NCBI GenBank assembly: GCA_015680685.1
Contig: MNCI01006062.1
Coordinates: 1,051,118-1,115,117 of the forward strand
Direction of reading: 5' to 3'
DNA: 64,000 nt
From: Gnetum montanum
Lineage: Eukaryota; Streptophyta; Gnetopsida; Gnetales; Gnetaceae
Part shown: piece by piece, positions 33,501 to 45,089 of the stretch
Numbering within the stretch: the stretch's first letter is position 1
How the letters are laid out: every line of letters starts with the position of its first letter
Position numbers and translations under genes: made by a program
Notes under the pieces: model-generated
The model's input: the letters and a program-made list of their open reading frames with translations, nothing else
What the model was told of the DNA's origin: nothing
The model's database searches: none

Positions 33501-36500
33501 TGGGCTGGACTCCACCACGGCGCAGCGCATTGTGGCCACACTGCAGCGCCTGGCTCGGCTCGGCGGCCGCACCGTGGTGGCCACCATTCACCAGCCGTCC
33601 AGCCGACTGTTTCACATGTTTTCCAAAGTCCTCCTCCTCTGCCATGGCTCCCCAATCTTCTACGGCCCTGCCTCCTCAGCTTTGCCCTACTTCTCCTCCC
33701 TCGGATTCTCCACTCCCTACTTCCCCGTCAACCCCGCAGATTTCATGCTCGATCTCGCGAATGGTGGGTAACTGTTTTTTAAAGAATTATTCTTCCTCTT
33801 CATCATCATCATCTTATTCTCTATCATTTATTTTTGACCATCACTTTTGATCTTTGTTTATTCAATTTCTTGGAATCATCATGTTTAAGTATTAGTTTAC
33901 ATCTTTGTTTATTTGTAATTTCTTCACATCATCATCTAAAATTCTGTCTGATTCGTTCTTGACCATTCCTTTAAATCTTTGTTTAGATCATCCTCGTCCT
34001 AACAAGATGAGATCAGCTATATAAATTCTTTTTAACCATTCAACTCTCTGATTTGTTGAGATCATCCTCCATTCATTTTTCTATTATCTTATTATTCTCT
34101 CAATCTCAATCATACTATTTACCTTTGTTTTTTTTTTTTTAAATTGGTTGCCACCGAAGAAGATGGTGACTCCCACTTACTGCATTACTCTCGCAGGAAT
34201 CACACCAGAAGTAGATACCAAAATATCATCTTCGTTGCAGGAACAAGCAGCAGCAGCAGCAGAATCCCTTTTTCGATCCGATCACGAGCAGATAAAGCAG
34301 GTCAAACAGTCTCTAGTTTCAGCTTATCGCACACATCTGGCCACCACGCTTCTAGCACAAATGCACGCTGATGACGCGGCCTCCACCCGCATCAAAAATA
34401 TCGGTAAGCATCCATCCATTTACTCAGACTCTTAGTCTCGCTACTGTAGCTCGATCCATAATTATCCACTGATTATCCATTTCTAAGTTTGCGTTCGCCA
34501 CGACTGGATAGAATAATTGCCAAAAACTTTTCCATGTTTCAACTTAGTTGGCCCTCGTTTCGTTCCACCTATTGGTGCTAAGTTGATTATAATATCATAC
34601 TTTCTTTGCGTTTTGTGCAAATGAAGCGCCAGAGCAGAGGCAGTGGACAACAGGCTGGTGGCATCAATTCTCGGTTCTATTGAGAAGAGGACTCCAGGAA
34701 AGAAAATACGAATCATTCAGTGGTCTTAGGATCTTTCAGGTTCTGACCATTTCCACTTTGTCTGGCCTCCTATGGTGGCATTCCTCCCCAGACAATGTAC
34801 AAGACCAGGTATACAAGTTTCGTTGCTCAGTACTAAGTAGAAATACGGTTGAAATTTTCTTTTGACATATCATTAATTATTATTTCGGTATATCATGAAA
34901 TAAGTTTTTTAAATGATATTTTTATAGCTCATGGATGTAATAAAATTTTAGTTTCCAATTTCATGTAATTGAATTTCTGTTAGTACGTTACAATAAACCT
35001 TTTTAAACTGACACTGAAATTACCTTAGAAGAGACCTTCCAGTACTTTCTAACCTCAAACTTTTTGGTCTATGGTACTACATTCCTAAATTCCCTATATG
35101 AAGTTCACTATCTATCTAATGTACTCCTGATGGAATATGGCATTTCTGTCAGAAACCTTTCTTTCACTTCACATCATCTTAAAGAAAAAAGTAGACCGTC
35201 ATGTCCATTCATGATATGTTACAGGTTGATTAGGTTCTTGATCTGGTACAGGTTTGTTAGGTTTGCTGTGATCTGTTACAAATTCCCCATAATCTGCTAC
35301 AAGTTTACTAAATTCTTCCGTATCTACTTTCCCAGAGCCTTAGGTTTACTAGGTTTGCCAGATCTACCTTTGCAGTACCTTAGGTTGGCATTGGTTCCCC
35401 CTAAAGGCACTTGGCCTAGTCTTACCTAACCTAGCTTTGCCTTGCTGTTATAATTCTTAGGGTATCATTATTTCACCAGCCAAGAGAAGGCTACAGTGGA
35501 AGATGCTCAGGATACAATTCTGAGGGTATCATCATTTCACCAACCAAGAAAAGGTTACAGTGAAAGATGCTCAGGATACAAATTTCTAGAGAAGACCCAC
35601 ATGCAGGCTATACAAGTATGTGATTCATGAAACCTTGAGAATGAATCACATTTTTTCTTGGTGGCAGCTAAAAGTCTATATGATCTTTTCTCTTTACATC
35701 CACTGTTATTTAACTTTCATAATACAAATAGAATAAGCTATACAAGTATGTGATTCATGAAATCTTGAGAATAAATCACATTTTTTCTTGGTGGCAGCAA
35801 AAAGTCTGTATGATATTTTCTTTTTACATTCACTGTTATTTAACTTTCATAATACAAATGGAATAAACTATACAAGTATATGATTCATGAAATCTTGAGA
35901 ATAAATCACATTGTTGGCGGCGAAAAGTCTATATGATCTTTTCTCTTTACATCCACTGTTATTTAACTTTCATAATACAAATGAAATATCGGTCTACTAA
36001 TCCTGTGACGTCATAAAACCTCCTCAAGTTTCCGTTTCATAATGTCATTGCAGGATGGGTTACTCTTCTTCTTCTCCATATTCTGGGGCTTCTTTCCTCT
36101 GTTCAACGCCATATTCACGTTTCCTCAGGAAAAGGCCATGCTGATCAAGGAGCAGAGCTCGGGACTGTACAGGCTCTCGGCCTACTTCACAGCTCGGATG
36201 GTGGGGGATCTGCCAATGGAGCTGGCGCTGCCGACTGTTTTCACAGTGATAACTTACTGGATGGGAGGCCTCAAACCAGACGCAGGAACTTTCTTACTAA
36301 CAGTCCTGGTCATTCTGCTCAACGTTCTGGTCACACAGGGGCTGGGCCAAGCATTAGGAGCTGTGCTCATGGATGTGAAGAAAGCCACCACTTTAGCTTC
36401 CGTCACAATGCTAACATTTCTGCTTGCAGGAGGGTACTACGTGCAGAGAATCCCACCATTCATTTCATGGCTCAAATACATCTCCTTCAGCTACTACTGC

Positions 36501-36725
36501 TACAAATTGCTGGTGGGTGTGCAGTACACAGAGCACCAGACTTACAGATGCGGAACTGCCCATCATGATTTCAACAGGCGTTGCAGAGTTGCAGACTACC
36601 CTGCGATTAAAGGTGTGGGTCTGGATCATAAGGTCCTCAGCGCCCTTGCGCTTTTCATCATGCTCTTCTGTTACAGAGCCATAGCTTACGGAGCTCTCAG
36701 AAGGCTCAAATTGAGGACCAACTAA
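30507..36725 (+). CDS. ABCG14: ABCG9/ABCG14-type half-size ABC transporter (WBC subfamily), six exons
   Basis: Exons: 30507-30848, 31733-32167, 33340-33763, 34197-34403, 34627-34808 and 36054-36725, all with GT-AG introns, giving 753 codons. Residues 1-114 are a low-complexity Ser/Pro-rich leader. The nucleotide-binding domain has Walker A GPSGSGKT (169-176), a Q-loop Gln near 226, signature VSGGERKR (285-292), Walker B ending VDE (Asp309, Glu310) and switch His343. Walker B runs DEATSGLDS, with Ala where family members usually have Pro. The membrane domain follows, with [23 protein letters not shown] and [17 protein letters not shown], closest by memory to Arabidopsis ABCG14 and ABCG9. ABCG14 is known for root-to-shoot cytokinin transport; the substrate here is inference. 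Half-size ABCG proteins work as dimers, mostly in the plasma membrane. The leader is longer than in AtABCG14. The last acceptor before exon 5 could shift by six bases (34627 or 34633), both in frame. Confidence 0.93.
32205..32660. repeat. Tandem degenerate repeat in ABCG intron 2
   Basis: Six to seven diverged units with ATCTTTGTTTGATTAGT and GAGTCAGTTTTTGTTCTT blocks, mixed with TTTGCAGTTTTATAATTAT. The TTTGCAG words are potential cryptic acceptors. Confidence 0.75.
33165..33349 (+). repeat. Tandem duplication spanning the 3' splice site of ABCG exon 3
   Basis: 33165-33256 and 33257-33349 are near-identical (one substitution, one inserted base). Each copy carries the end of intron 2, the CACCCCAG acceptor and the first ten bases of exon 3. 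Only the second acceptor (after 33339) leads into the full exon. The first (after 33246) opens the same frame but meets TAA at 33310-33312. Confidence 0.9.
35452..35581. repeat. Two-copy tandem repeat (about 65 bases) in ABCG intron 5
   Basis: Two copies of a unit containing GGTATCATTATTTCACCA and AGATGCTCAGGATACA, slightly diverged. Confidence 0.8.
35608..35988. repeat. Three-copy tandem repeat (130 bases) in ABCG intron 5
   Basis: Units start at 35608, 35738 and 35868 with CTATACAAGTATGTGATTC and end TTTCATAATACAAAT. The third is shortened in the middle. The array ends about 65 bases before exon 6. Confidence 0.88.
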
Positions 36726-37785
36726 CTTACTCGGCATGAAATTGGCCACTTTGCTTGGCTTGGCTTGGCTCTGAATGGAAACAGGGTTTCTGTACTGTTG
36801 CAAAAATCTTGTCAAAGATGCCAATGTAAGTCAGTGATGGAGTCAAAGAAACAAAAGAATTAACCAGAAACAGATAGGTGGCAAAAAGTATGGCCAGCCA
36901 GCCGAAAAAGATAACGAGGCTTAGGTTTTTCTGTAAGTGGCGCTGTGTCACGACTGATCATGATCATCATCATCATCATGGAGTGAAATGACTGATTTGT
37001 ATCAGAAATAGTGGCCGTATCTTTATCTTTTTAGTCTGGCTGTCTGATGATGGCCGAATACCTTTACATTTCAACTGTTTTTCTTCAATGACATGTGCCA
37101 CCAGGTCCCTAGTTCTGGATCTGGTTCTTACTTTTATTTAAGAAACTCATAAAAATATACTCTTAACTCTCCTGCATCTTCGTTGTTTTGACAAAAGCTT
37201 TGCTTTTGGTTAAATATGTGGCCAACGCAATCTCTCTTTTCTGCATCTCTATCTCGTAGGCCCCGGATGCGGAGATTAGATTCTGACACTCAAGATTGTT
37301 TAAACTTTTGGGAAGTTTGTTTCATTCTCTTTAGTTACGTTTGCCTTGCAGCGGGTATATTTCCTTTGCTTGTTCTATTTGACTTGCAGCTTTGTTGTGC
37401 AACCTTTTCAGTAAATAAATAATTAAATAATTGCTCTGCAACTTTGTACCTGATTTCCTGTAACTTTAAAGATAGGCACCTTAATCCATTAAAAAACCAA
37501 AGCAAAACGTTCTTGGCGGACTACAGTGATGGAATAATTACTGTACCGAAGCGCACGCATTTGGGCTCGTTTTCGCAAGAATCTCCGCATCATGATCCAT
37601 GGCTGCGGCCAAGCATCACTTGGTTGTAAAAAATACTTAACGTCTAAGAGTCTAGTTACTTTTGAATTTGATGATAATTAGGGCCCTTTAACGTTTCATT
37701 GAAATCTTTTCTTTCTTTTTTTTTCACTTACCCTATTGGATTCTAAATTAACTTCGATCAATCTTTTCATGTCAAATTTTCTACG
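36726..37785 (+). other. 3' untranslated and downstream region of the ABCG gene
   Basis: No second gene seen. The first clear AATAAA words after the stop are at 37413-37421, 690 bases downstream, so either the 3' UTR is long or a weaker signal is used. ATCATCATCATCATCATC-type repeats lie at 36958-36979. Confidence 0.45.
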
Positions 37786-37937
37786 GCTTATATTAATGCA
37801 AAAATTTCTATTAGTTTTCAAAATGCAAGTTACTAGTAGCTAATTTTAAATCATGATGTGTGCTTATATTAATGCAAAAATTTCTATTAGTTTTCAAAAT
37901 GCAAGTTACTAGTAGCTAAGTTTAAATCATGATGTGT
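37786..37937. repeat. Perfectly spaced tandem duplication of a 76-base unit
   Basis: GCTTATATTAATGCAAAAAT starts at 37786 and again at 37862. The two units differ by about one base, so the duplication is recent. Confidence 0.9.
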
Positions 37938-38225
37938 GTTTATTCAAATTTTGATTTACCTTTTTCATAATGGAAGTTTTGTGTGTTTTACAGTTAAATG
38001 ATGTGATGCAAAAACATGATATTTAAGTTATTCATGCCAAGTATTATTCTTGTTTTCTTCTGCTTGTTGAGCTAAGCAATGCTTCAATAGTGTAGCATGT
38101 CTAATATAGGATCATTTGTACATAAGCATGCAGTGTTGACCATTCGTAAGTAGCCTCTAGATTTTGCTCTTGAATCTCAAGAATATTCTAAAGTTCTATT
38201 TTTTTTCGAGATATGTAATCTTCCA

Positions 38226-38606
38226 ATGATTTTTCAAAAAACTAAGCAAGAAATTTTTAGTCTTCTTCGTCACCCTAAGCATATAGAATCTATTTCCACA
38301 CCATTTGGTTCTCGTATACATTTTTTTTTTGTTAAAATCAATCTTCTTAATCATAAAATGGAAATGGTGTTACAACTAAGCAAGAAGACTTATATCCATT
38401 CATTCACACATTATAATCTTCCTAATTCTTGCAACTTTTGTCATTGTGAAGGACATTTATTTAATACTTGTTCCTTTTTGCTCAAGAAAAAAGTGTCGAG
38501 GAAAAGAAAAAATATGTTGAAGTTAAGGATAAGGAAAAATAATTTTAAATTAAAGATAGAAAAATTTAAGTTACCATCAGTAATAAGAATGATCAAATGG
38601 CAATAA
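38226..38606 (+). pseudogene. Zinc-knuckle ORF, probably a retroelement ORF1/gag-like remnant
   Basis: The 126-codon frame contains LPNSCNFCHCEGHLFNTC, an exact CX2CX4HX4C zinc knuckle, followed by a Lys/Arg-rich tail. This pattern is typical of nucleic-acid-binding ends of LINE ORF1 or Copia/gypsy gag proteins in plants. It is isolated, AT-rich and without splice or promoter context, so a remnant is more likely than a host gene. Confidence 0.5.
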
Positions 38607-39140
38607 AGAAATGAGAGAAGATAGAAGCTTATGTGAATATTTTTATAGAGAAAGTACTCATCAATTGAAATAGATAGGCCATAAGGAAAATTTTTCCTCT
38701 TCTCACAAGAATACTATTAACTCAAAGATTAAACCTTATATTAAGAAGTAGTATAACACTAATGACAAAGAATCCTAAGATCAATTATGATGGACAATTT
38801 ATGTATCATTTTCTATTGAATCTTCCTCTCCTACTGAAGATGGTATTTCACCAAAGCTTCCTATTTCCACCTCAAATTCTTTTGCTATTTTAAGTTAAGC
38901 ATGGATGTTGAAAGCGATGCAAATGTTGTTAAAACTGGGATCATTATCCCTAGTAACAATTAATTTTTCTCTCTTGATTTTTCAAGGCATTATTTCAATT
39001 CTGAGTCTATAGTAGCCATCCTTAAAATTGGAAAGTTTTTTACTTTTCATGCTATTTGTCCTATTTGCTAATGAGTGTTAAACATATAATGTACTTTAAA
39101 TTTTTTTGCTTATTATTAACATTAATTTTGGGGTTCGACA
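38607..39140. other. Intergenic, no gene seen
   Basis: AT-rich DNA with stop-laden frames; possibly the continuation of the retroelement remnant at 38226. Confidence 0.4.
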
Positions 39141-39199
39141 CCCTCCATCCCCCCTCCCCTCCACCTCTCCCATCCCCTCCCCCACCCCACCACACCCAC
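39141..39199 (-). repeat. C-rich tract with G-quadruplex potential on the minus strand
   Basis: CCCTCCATCCCCCCTCCCC followed by further CCCC runs, so the minus strand carries many G runs. Like the tract at 25484, it sits close to SINE-like copies. Confidence 0.75.
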
Positions 39200-39238
39200 A
39201 TTATTTGCTAGTGATAAATGGCTCTCAAGTGATTAACT

Positions 39239-39342
39239 TAAACAATGAGGTGTTAGCTTAGTGGTAAGACTCTTGATTTAAAAGCTTCTAAGTCATGGGT
39301 TTGATTCTACTAGGCAATGCTGAGTTATAATGCTCTTTCAAG
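39239..39342 (+). mobile_element. tRNA-derived SINE-like copy (family a)
   Basis: A box TAGCTTAGTGG (39254-39264) and B box GGGTTTGATTC (39297-39307), 33 bases apart. This is the best preserved family a copy. Its tail is replaced by the family c fragment. Confidence 0.6.
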
Positions 39343-39412
39343 TGCCTATGCCTAGGCTCAAACCTAGGTCTTACAACTTGAGAAGTGAGCACCTTTATCA
39401 CTCTAAATGATT
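39343..39412 (-). mobile_element. SINE-like fragment (family c), minus orientation
   Basis: GGCTCAAACC (minus-strand B-box-like, 39355-39364) and CACCTTTATCACTCT (minus-strand A-box-like) match the copies at 29985 and 39720. Confidence 0.45.
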
Positions 39413-39549
39413 ATCTCTAAAGATACACAATATTAAGCTTACTTAATTTCTTATTCTAATTGTAATTTATGGTTCTGCCTTAGTAAGAATATATCTAAGC
39501 GACAACATGTTAGATGCAGTGAAATATTAAAGATAGGCCACGATCATTG

Positions 39550-39630
39550 ATAGGCGGCTCAACTAGTTAGCTCATTGCCTTGTTAGGTAGAAGGTTACCA
39601 GTTTGAATCGTACTTTTGGCATCATTAGAG
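39550..39630 (+). mobile_element. tRNA-derived SINE-like copy (family b)
   Basis: TTAGCTCATTGCCTTGTTAGG is followed by CCAGTTTGAATCG, a good B-box match. It resembles 25335 and 45385. Confidence 0.5.
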
Positions 39631-39782
39631 GATAAGGATCATTACCTAGAGGTTCAGTGCTCATCCCACTAAAGCAATGTTAGTGAATAAGTAAAAGTCT
39701 AATTTCTTTTGAGTGGTTGTGTCAAAACTCACACTTAGGTATTACAACTTGAGAAACAAGCACCTTACCATCCCTTTAAACA
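39631..39782 (-). mobile_element. SINE-like copy (family c), minus orientation
   Basis: GGATCATTACCTAGAGGTTC at the left and CACCTTACCATCCCTTTAAAC at the right match the 29985-30152 copy over its whole length. Confidence 0.45.
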
Positions 39783-41000
39783 GTCTTTCCATAACTCATC
39801 CATGCTGACTATACTTCACTTCTTCTTGATATGTACTTATAAAAGTTGTAACACTCTTAAAACACGCAGTAGTGTTGCGTAAAAGAAGAAACTTTAGTTT
39901 CTAGAGAAAAAAATGGGAGGTCAAATTCACAATAGCAGTTCAGGAAAGAAAACACACCGATGTGATACATAGTGCAATGATGAGGAGAATATAGTGCGAA
40001 TACACAAAAAGGACATCAGTGGTCTGCAATCATTCGGTTGGCAGGTCACGGGCAAAGTGGGTTAGTAAAACACGAATCCAAGCTTTTAATATTCCATAAT
40101 AGTCGAATGTCCATCACAAGATATGACTTTGTTGTTGTTTCTAAGTGACCTGCAAAGCTAATCACATGAGTTTTGACAAAATGGGAGATGGTGATAGAAC
40201 ACGAAGCTGGTCCCACGCGGCATGGTGCCTCGTGTATCCGTGTGCAATACAAAATGACACGTACCCTGTAATCACCACATAATAAATAAACCACGGATAA
40301 CCTAAATAACCTGGTATGAAATTGAAATGGGGGTTGTATTTTAATATTATATTCTTATTTCAAATGTTTCGTATATGTGTAAGAAAAATATATTGTTCAT
40401 CTTCAAAATCACTTAAACCGTATAGGCTACGTATGTGTTTTTCTATAGGAATTTGCATCCATCTTTCTTCATGATCTGAATTCAAACAAAGCTCGAGGAA
40501 AATGTAAGGAGTACAAGTAACAAATAGTGAGATTCTAACTGTAAATGGTTAGCTATTATGCATTTCAAATAAAATTTTTCTTACATTATAAATTTGACCA
40601 TAACTTTATTAGAACTCGTTGCCAAGCGAACTTCCAAAAGTGCTTAGGATTACTTTGTATCTTCTTCAATGAGATATCCCAAGTTTTCAACCATGTTATC
40701 CTTTGAAAATACTAACTTTGCTCTTTTGTGTCATAAAGAATTACTTTAGAAAATTTGATCTGATCTAGTTTTTAATCTATTTTTGAGTATAATCAATAAA
40801 TTGACAGATAAATTCTATTTTTAGAAGATGTAGATTATAGTATAACAAAAGTATGGAATAGGGTATTTGAGTTTAAAATATTACATGATGTTGACTGAAG
40901 TTGAAGAATGACTTGTGGAATGTAATTACTTGTGGTATGCAATTTATTTAGAAGCCTTAGGTACTTGTATAGTGTCCTAGCCAACCAAGGAAAGTCTCAT
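39783..41000. other. Intergenic, no gene seen
   Basis: Frames are short. 39920-40320 is less AT-rich than its surroundings but shows no recognisable coding. Confidence 0.45.
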
Positions 41001-41009
41001 GAGAAAGAG

Positions 41010-41140
41010 CAATTAAGTCATCATCATCCTAGGGTTATCCTAACAAAATGGGGTCAGCTACATGAGTTCATTTTTGACATTCACCTCTATGAAGAGCTAG
41101 ATCTTTGTTTATTTGTAGTTTTTTCCCAAAAAAAAAAGAG
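41010..41140 (+). mobile_element. Possible Au-like SINE remnant
   Basis: CATCATCATCCTAGGGTTATCC then AAATGGGGTCAGCTACATGA and AGATCTTTGTTTATTTGTAG, ending in an A-run. It resembles the 3' part of plant Au-type SINEs. Related text occurs in ABCG introns 1 and 3 (about 31320-31400 and 33960-34060). Confidence 0.35.
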
Positions 41141-41149
41141 CAATTAAGC

Positions 41150-42659
41150 AAAAATATAAAATAAAGTGTATCTAATTTTTTAATAATAATATTTATAAAA
41201 TTAAAGATAACTTTAAATAAAATGAATTAGAAAATTTTAAGATGGATAAGATATAGATAATAAGATAATAGGACATTAGGGTGAGAAAAAATATACTTAA
41301 GCTAATTTTTTCATCAAAAAATTTTGAACAATGGAAAAAATGTTCTTCTTTTTAAATAAATTGCTATCAAATTTCATTGTTAGTAAATAATTGTTAAAAT
41401 AAGAAACTTTTTAAAAGGGAACCTAAAAAATCTTTAGTGTACTTGGTTGTTCAAATTTGCTGGTGCTTAATGTACATAGACGTTAAGTCCCAATATTCTT
41501 GAATTTAGTCCAGTTATACCTTGTGAGATACAACCTTTTGAAAGCAAAAATAAAAGAAAAATATGCATCTAGTAAATCACATGTACTTTTCTAAAACTAA
41601 ACAAAAATTTCTTAATTCGAAAGGCTAAATTTGATTCAACATCTATGAATTTACCATTTGAATTTAAAAAAATGCCTTCATTTTGTACCAATAAATTCAT
41701 GGATGTACAAGCACCCAAATTCATCTTTTTCTTTTGATTTTTGAATTTCAAAAGGTTTCACTTAGAAAGGTGTAATCTTTCTAAATACAAGAGTCTTGGG
41801 AGTTATCATTTATATGGATACAAAATCAAGAAAGAGATCTAAAGATTAAAATAGTATAACTTAGCAATTGATCTATATACTTGTGTTACATTATAATAAA
41901 CCTTTTCATTTATTCTTTCATATTCTATACCTTCTTGGCAATGTACTCCTTGAAGTAACAATAGAACAAGTTAACTCTTTAGCTCTCTTTGAAGCCATTT
42001 ATGTGACAAATAGCCTTTCTTTTCTTTTCTTTTTTCTTTTTTTTTTCCTTTAATGTAACTTCACTAGTCTTCTTACCATGCCTTTTTATGCTTAAAATCA
42101 AAAGGGAGCTAGTCTAATTTCTTTAATAAGGTTTGTTCAAAAAGTCTTTGAATTAAAATAAATATTACTAGGATGTGTAAGAATACAAGGGAATGGAGAA
42201 TTTAGGGTGTAAACTATTAAACAATAATGAGGTCATCAACTTTAATGTGAATATTTTAGTTAAGAGATTTATAACAACATTTTACATAACAATATAACTA
42301 ATGTTATTAGTTAATAAAGAAACATGACTATTTATGTATAATTGTTTCCCATGCCTGACTATGAAATAAAAGAGAGGACTTTCATGCTTGTTCTAGCACA
42401 CAACATATAAGACATGCAAATTAATCTAATCATCAAATGAGAAGCCTATGCATCTTCATGTCTTTATACTAAAGTATGTAGTTGTACTTAGTTTTCTTTG
42501 TATTATATTACTATTTGATATTTAATATTCTCAATTCTCTCATTATTGTAACTATGGAATAATCTCCTTACGATTTGCTATTTTTTCATAGTATTTATGT
42601 CGTATATAAGTCATAGAACATATTGTGTATTCTTATAGAACATATTGTGTATTCTTATG
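41150..42659. other. Intergenic AT-rich DNA, no gene seen
   Basis: A T/C run lies at 42014-42052. No reading frame with family signature. Confidence 0.45.
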
Positions 42660-42664
42660 TATAC

Positions 42665-43536
42665 TGACAAGTCATAATGATGTAGGCTGCATCAACATAG
42701 CCCTATCGATGGGCATGCATCGACAACCCTATTGACGTGTGGTTACATGTGTCAACACAGATGCATTGACACTAATGTAGGTGAAGCCTATATAAATGTG
42801 CACACCAAGCACATTTATGGCACCTTAGGTCCATAGCATAGTGAAGCCCTTGCAATTTAGTTTCTCTAGAGTTAGAATATTTTCTTTCTGAGTGAGCACA
42901 ATATGAATTAAAGAGATTGTACAAATCTTTATTCGAATGCCATGTACCTGAACACATTGGTGTGAACGACAATAAAGATGAGATTTTTGACATTCATTGT
43001 AGCACTTGGATTAGTTTAATCTTTTCTATTTGCACTTTACTTTTGTGATTTTAATTAGTTAAAATACTTAATCATAAATACATAAGAATGACACTTCGAA
43101 GCATAACATATTGCACTTACAATAGTTAATATTTGGTACACCCAATAATGTCCACTTGGTAACCTAGTAGAATTGATATAAGTTCAAGATGTATACGGTA
43201 AGTGGGAATGGCTACTTATATTAGAATAATTAGTTACTAGATTAGCTAAGTAGTTAAATAATTCATCATTGAACCTTCATGTACTCATCTAGCAGTTAGG
43301 ATAAAAATATATAAAAAACACTCATAAAAAATACACATCATATGTCTTAACTCACATTTAACCATACAAACTAATAATACAAGTGTGAGTTAGGAAGACA
43401 AATATCATACAACCCCTTGTTCCACAGTTTAAGACTATAGGTAGACTTAGGAACTAGGTTGACGAAATTCGACCAGATCGCTAGTGCATGCTAGTGATTC
43501 GTATAGTTGGGCATAGGGGATACACACTACTCATCA
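42665..43536 (+). mobile_element. Solo LTR of an Athila-like element, target duplication TATAC
   Basis: 872 bases starting TGACAAGTCATAATG and ending ACTACTCATCA. It is flanked by perfect five-base duplications TATAC (42660-42664 and 43537-43541). The TATA box CTATATAAAT is at 42788-42797. The start aligns with the LTR at 46843 (minus strand), and the length is almost the same (872 and 871). No internal region is present, consistent with LTR-LTR recombination. Confidence 0.88.
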
Positions 43537-43541
43537 TATAC

Positions 43542-44413
43542 TATAACCTTATCATACTTTTGTGCATCTCTCAAATATGTTTTATTATTATGATCATGGA
43601 TCAAAACATAATCAATTAAAAAATATCTCTTACCTAGAATCATTCATCAATTAAAACAGATTCCTTACCCAAAATTCTTTCAATTGAAATGAATCAAAAT
43701 TATGTTTTAAGAATATATAGAAAATTACATTAAAAATGCATATATGAGAGAGATACAAATAATCATATATTTGTTTCCAACTCCACACTACCAAATTCGT
43801 ATTGATGATGATGTTACAAAGATAACCAAAATTGTAATGATGGTGTTGTAGAGATAATCAAAATCATAACAAACACATTCAGTAATTATGAAAAGTGCCC
43901 TTATTGATATTGTAAAGATAATCAAAATCATATTGAAGGCATTGTAGTTATTTATTATTACTCAAATATATTACCACAATTATTACCCATAGTTTGTTTT
44001 AGAGGATTGTTCTTAATTTAGTTTCTAATTTGTGGTAAGAATAGAGGGGCATATGGAGTATATAAGGTAGTATAGGGATAAGGGGTAGTACAAGGTATAA
44101 GGAGGTTGATAGCTTACTTCAGTATGTATGTATAAGGGGGATGCTACATATAGGAGATATGGGGGATATGTAGTAGTATGTATACTACCATGCTAACTAA
44201 GCAAAATGCAATTACATTGTGAGCTAATACATTCTATACTATTAGCAATGATAAAAACATATGCTAACTCTACTACTACACCTATTAAATGAGTAGAATG
44301 AAGTAACTCTAGAAGTTCATAGATTCTGTATTATTAATAATGTGGATATTTTTTTTGAAAAGAGATGCTACTAGCTTGCACAATCAATGTTAGCCTTATT
44401 ACAACATGACATA
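43542..44413. other. Intergenic AT-rich DNA, no gene seen
   Basis: Contains GGGGGATAT- and GGTAGTATA-type repeats near 44040-44190. No coding. Confidence 0.45.
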
Positions 44414-45089
44414 TGATGAGTCATCATTGTGTCAACCTCGATATCAAATACCCAATATCAGAACACAAGAAACAATGTCAGATATCCAATATCGCCTCTC
44501 CCATGCNAATAAAGATTGAGATTACTCCCATCATTGAAGCATTCACTTAGATTTATTATTGCTTTAATTATTTAAGTGTTTAATTATTTACTATTTCCTT
44601 TAGTTAATGTTTCCATTTATTACTATTTACTATTCCTATCATTAAGTGAAATGAGTATGACTTAATCTTGAGCACTCAAGTGTAAGTACTTGATAATCTA
44701 GTAGCATATCATTTGGCAAACCCAATGACGTATGCTTGGCAATCCCAGTGGTAGTTATATGAAGTCCAAGGCATGTACGGACGATTAGGGATGGATACTC
44801 ATCACATGTAGGCTAGTTTAGATCTTATTTTTCATTATTCATTAGCTTAATTTATTTATTTCTTTATTGTCATCAAGAGCAACATAGGATTAGACATCAT
44901 CATATGCCTCGCTTTGGACTAAACCATACATGACAAAGCTACCACTAGTCCAAGTGGGAAGATAGCAAATTACGATCAAAGCATAACAATTTAGATGCAC
45001 AACTAGTCTCATCCATGGAATTCAACTGGATCATGTGTGAATGCTTGTTATTCGTATGGTTGGACATAGGGGTATCTCGCCGCTCATCA
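44414..45089 (+). mobile_element. Truncated Athila-like LTR
   Basis: TGATGAGTCATCATTG start and CGCCGCTCATCA end. The middle shows AATAAAGATTGAG, CTTGGCAATCCCAGTGG and CATACATGACAAAGC, matching the R/U5 parts of the other LTRs. It is about 200 bases shorter, and most of the U3 and TATA region is missing. No matching target duplication. One n at 44506. Confidence 0.7.

Noticed and set aside
34141-34371. Alternative frame across ABCG exon 4
   Set aside because: Only the frame starting GITPEVDTK joins both neighbouring exons in phase.
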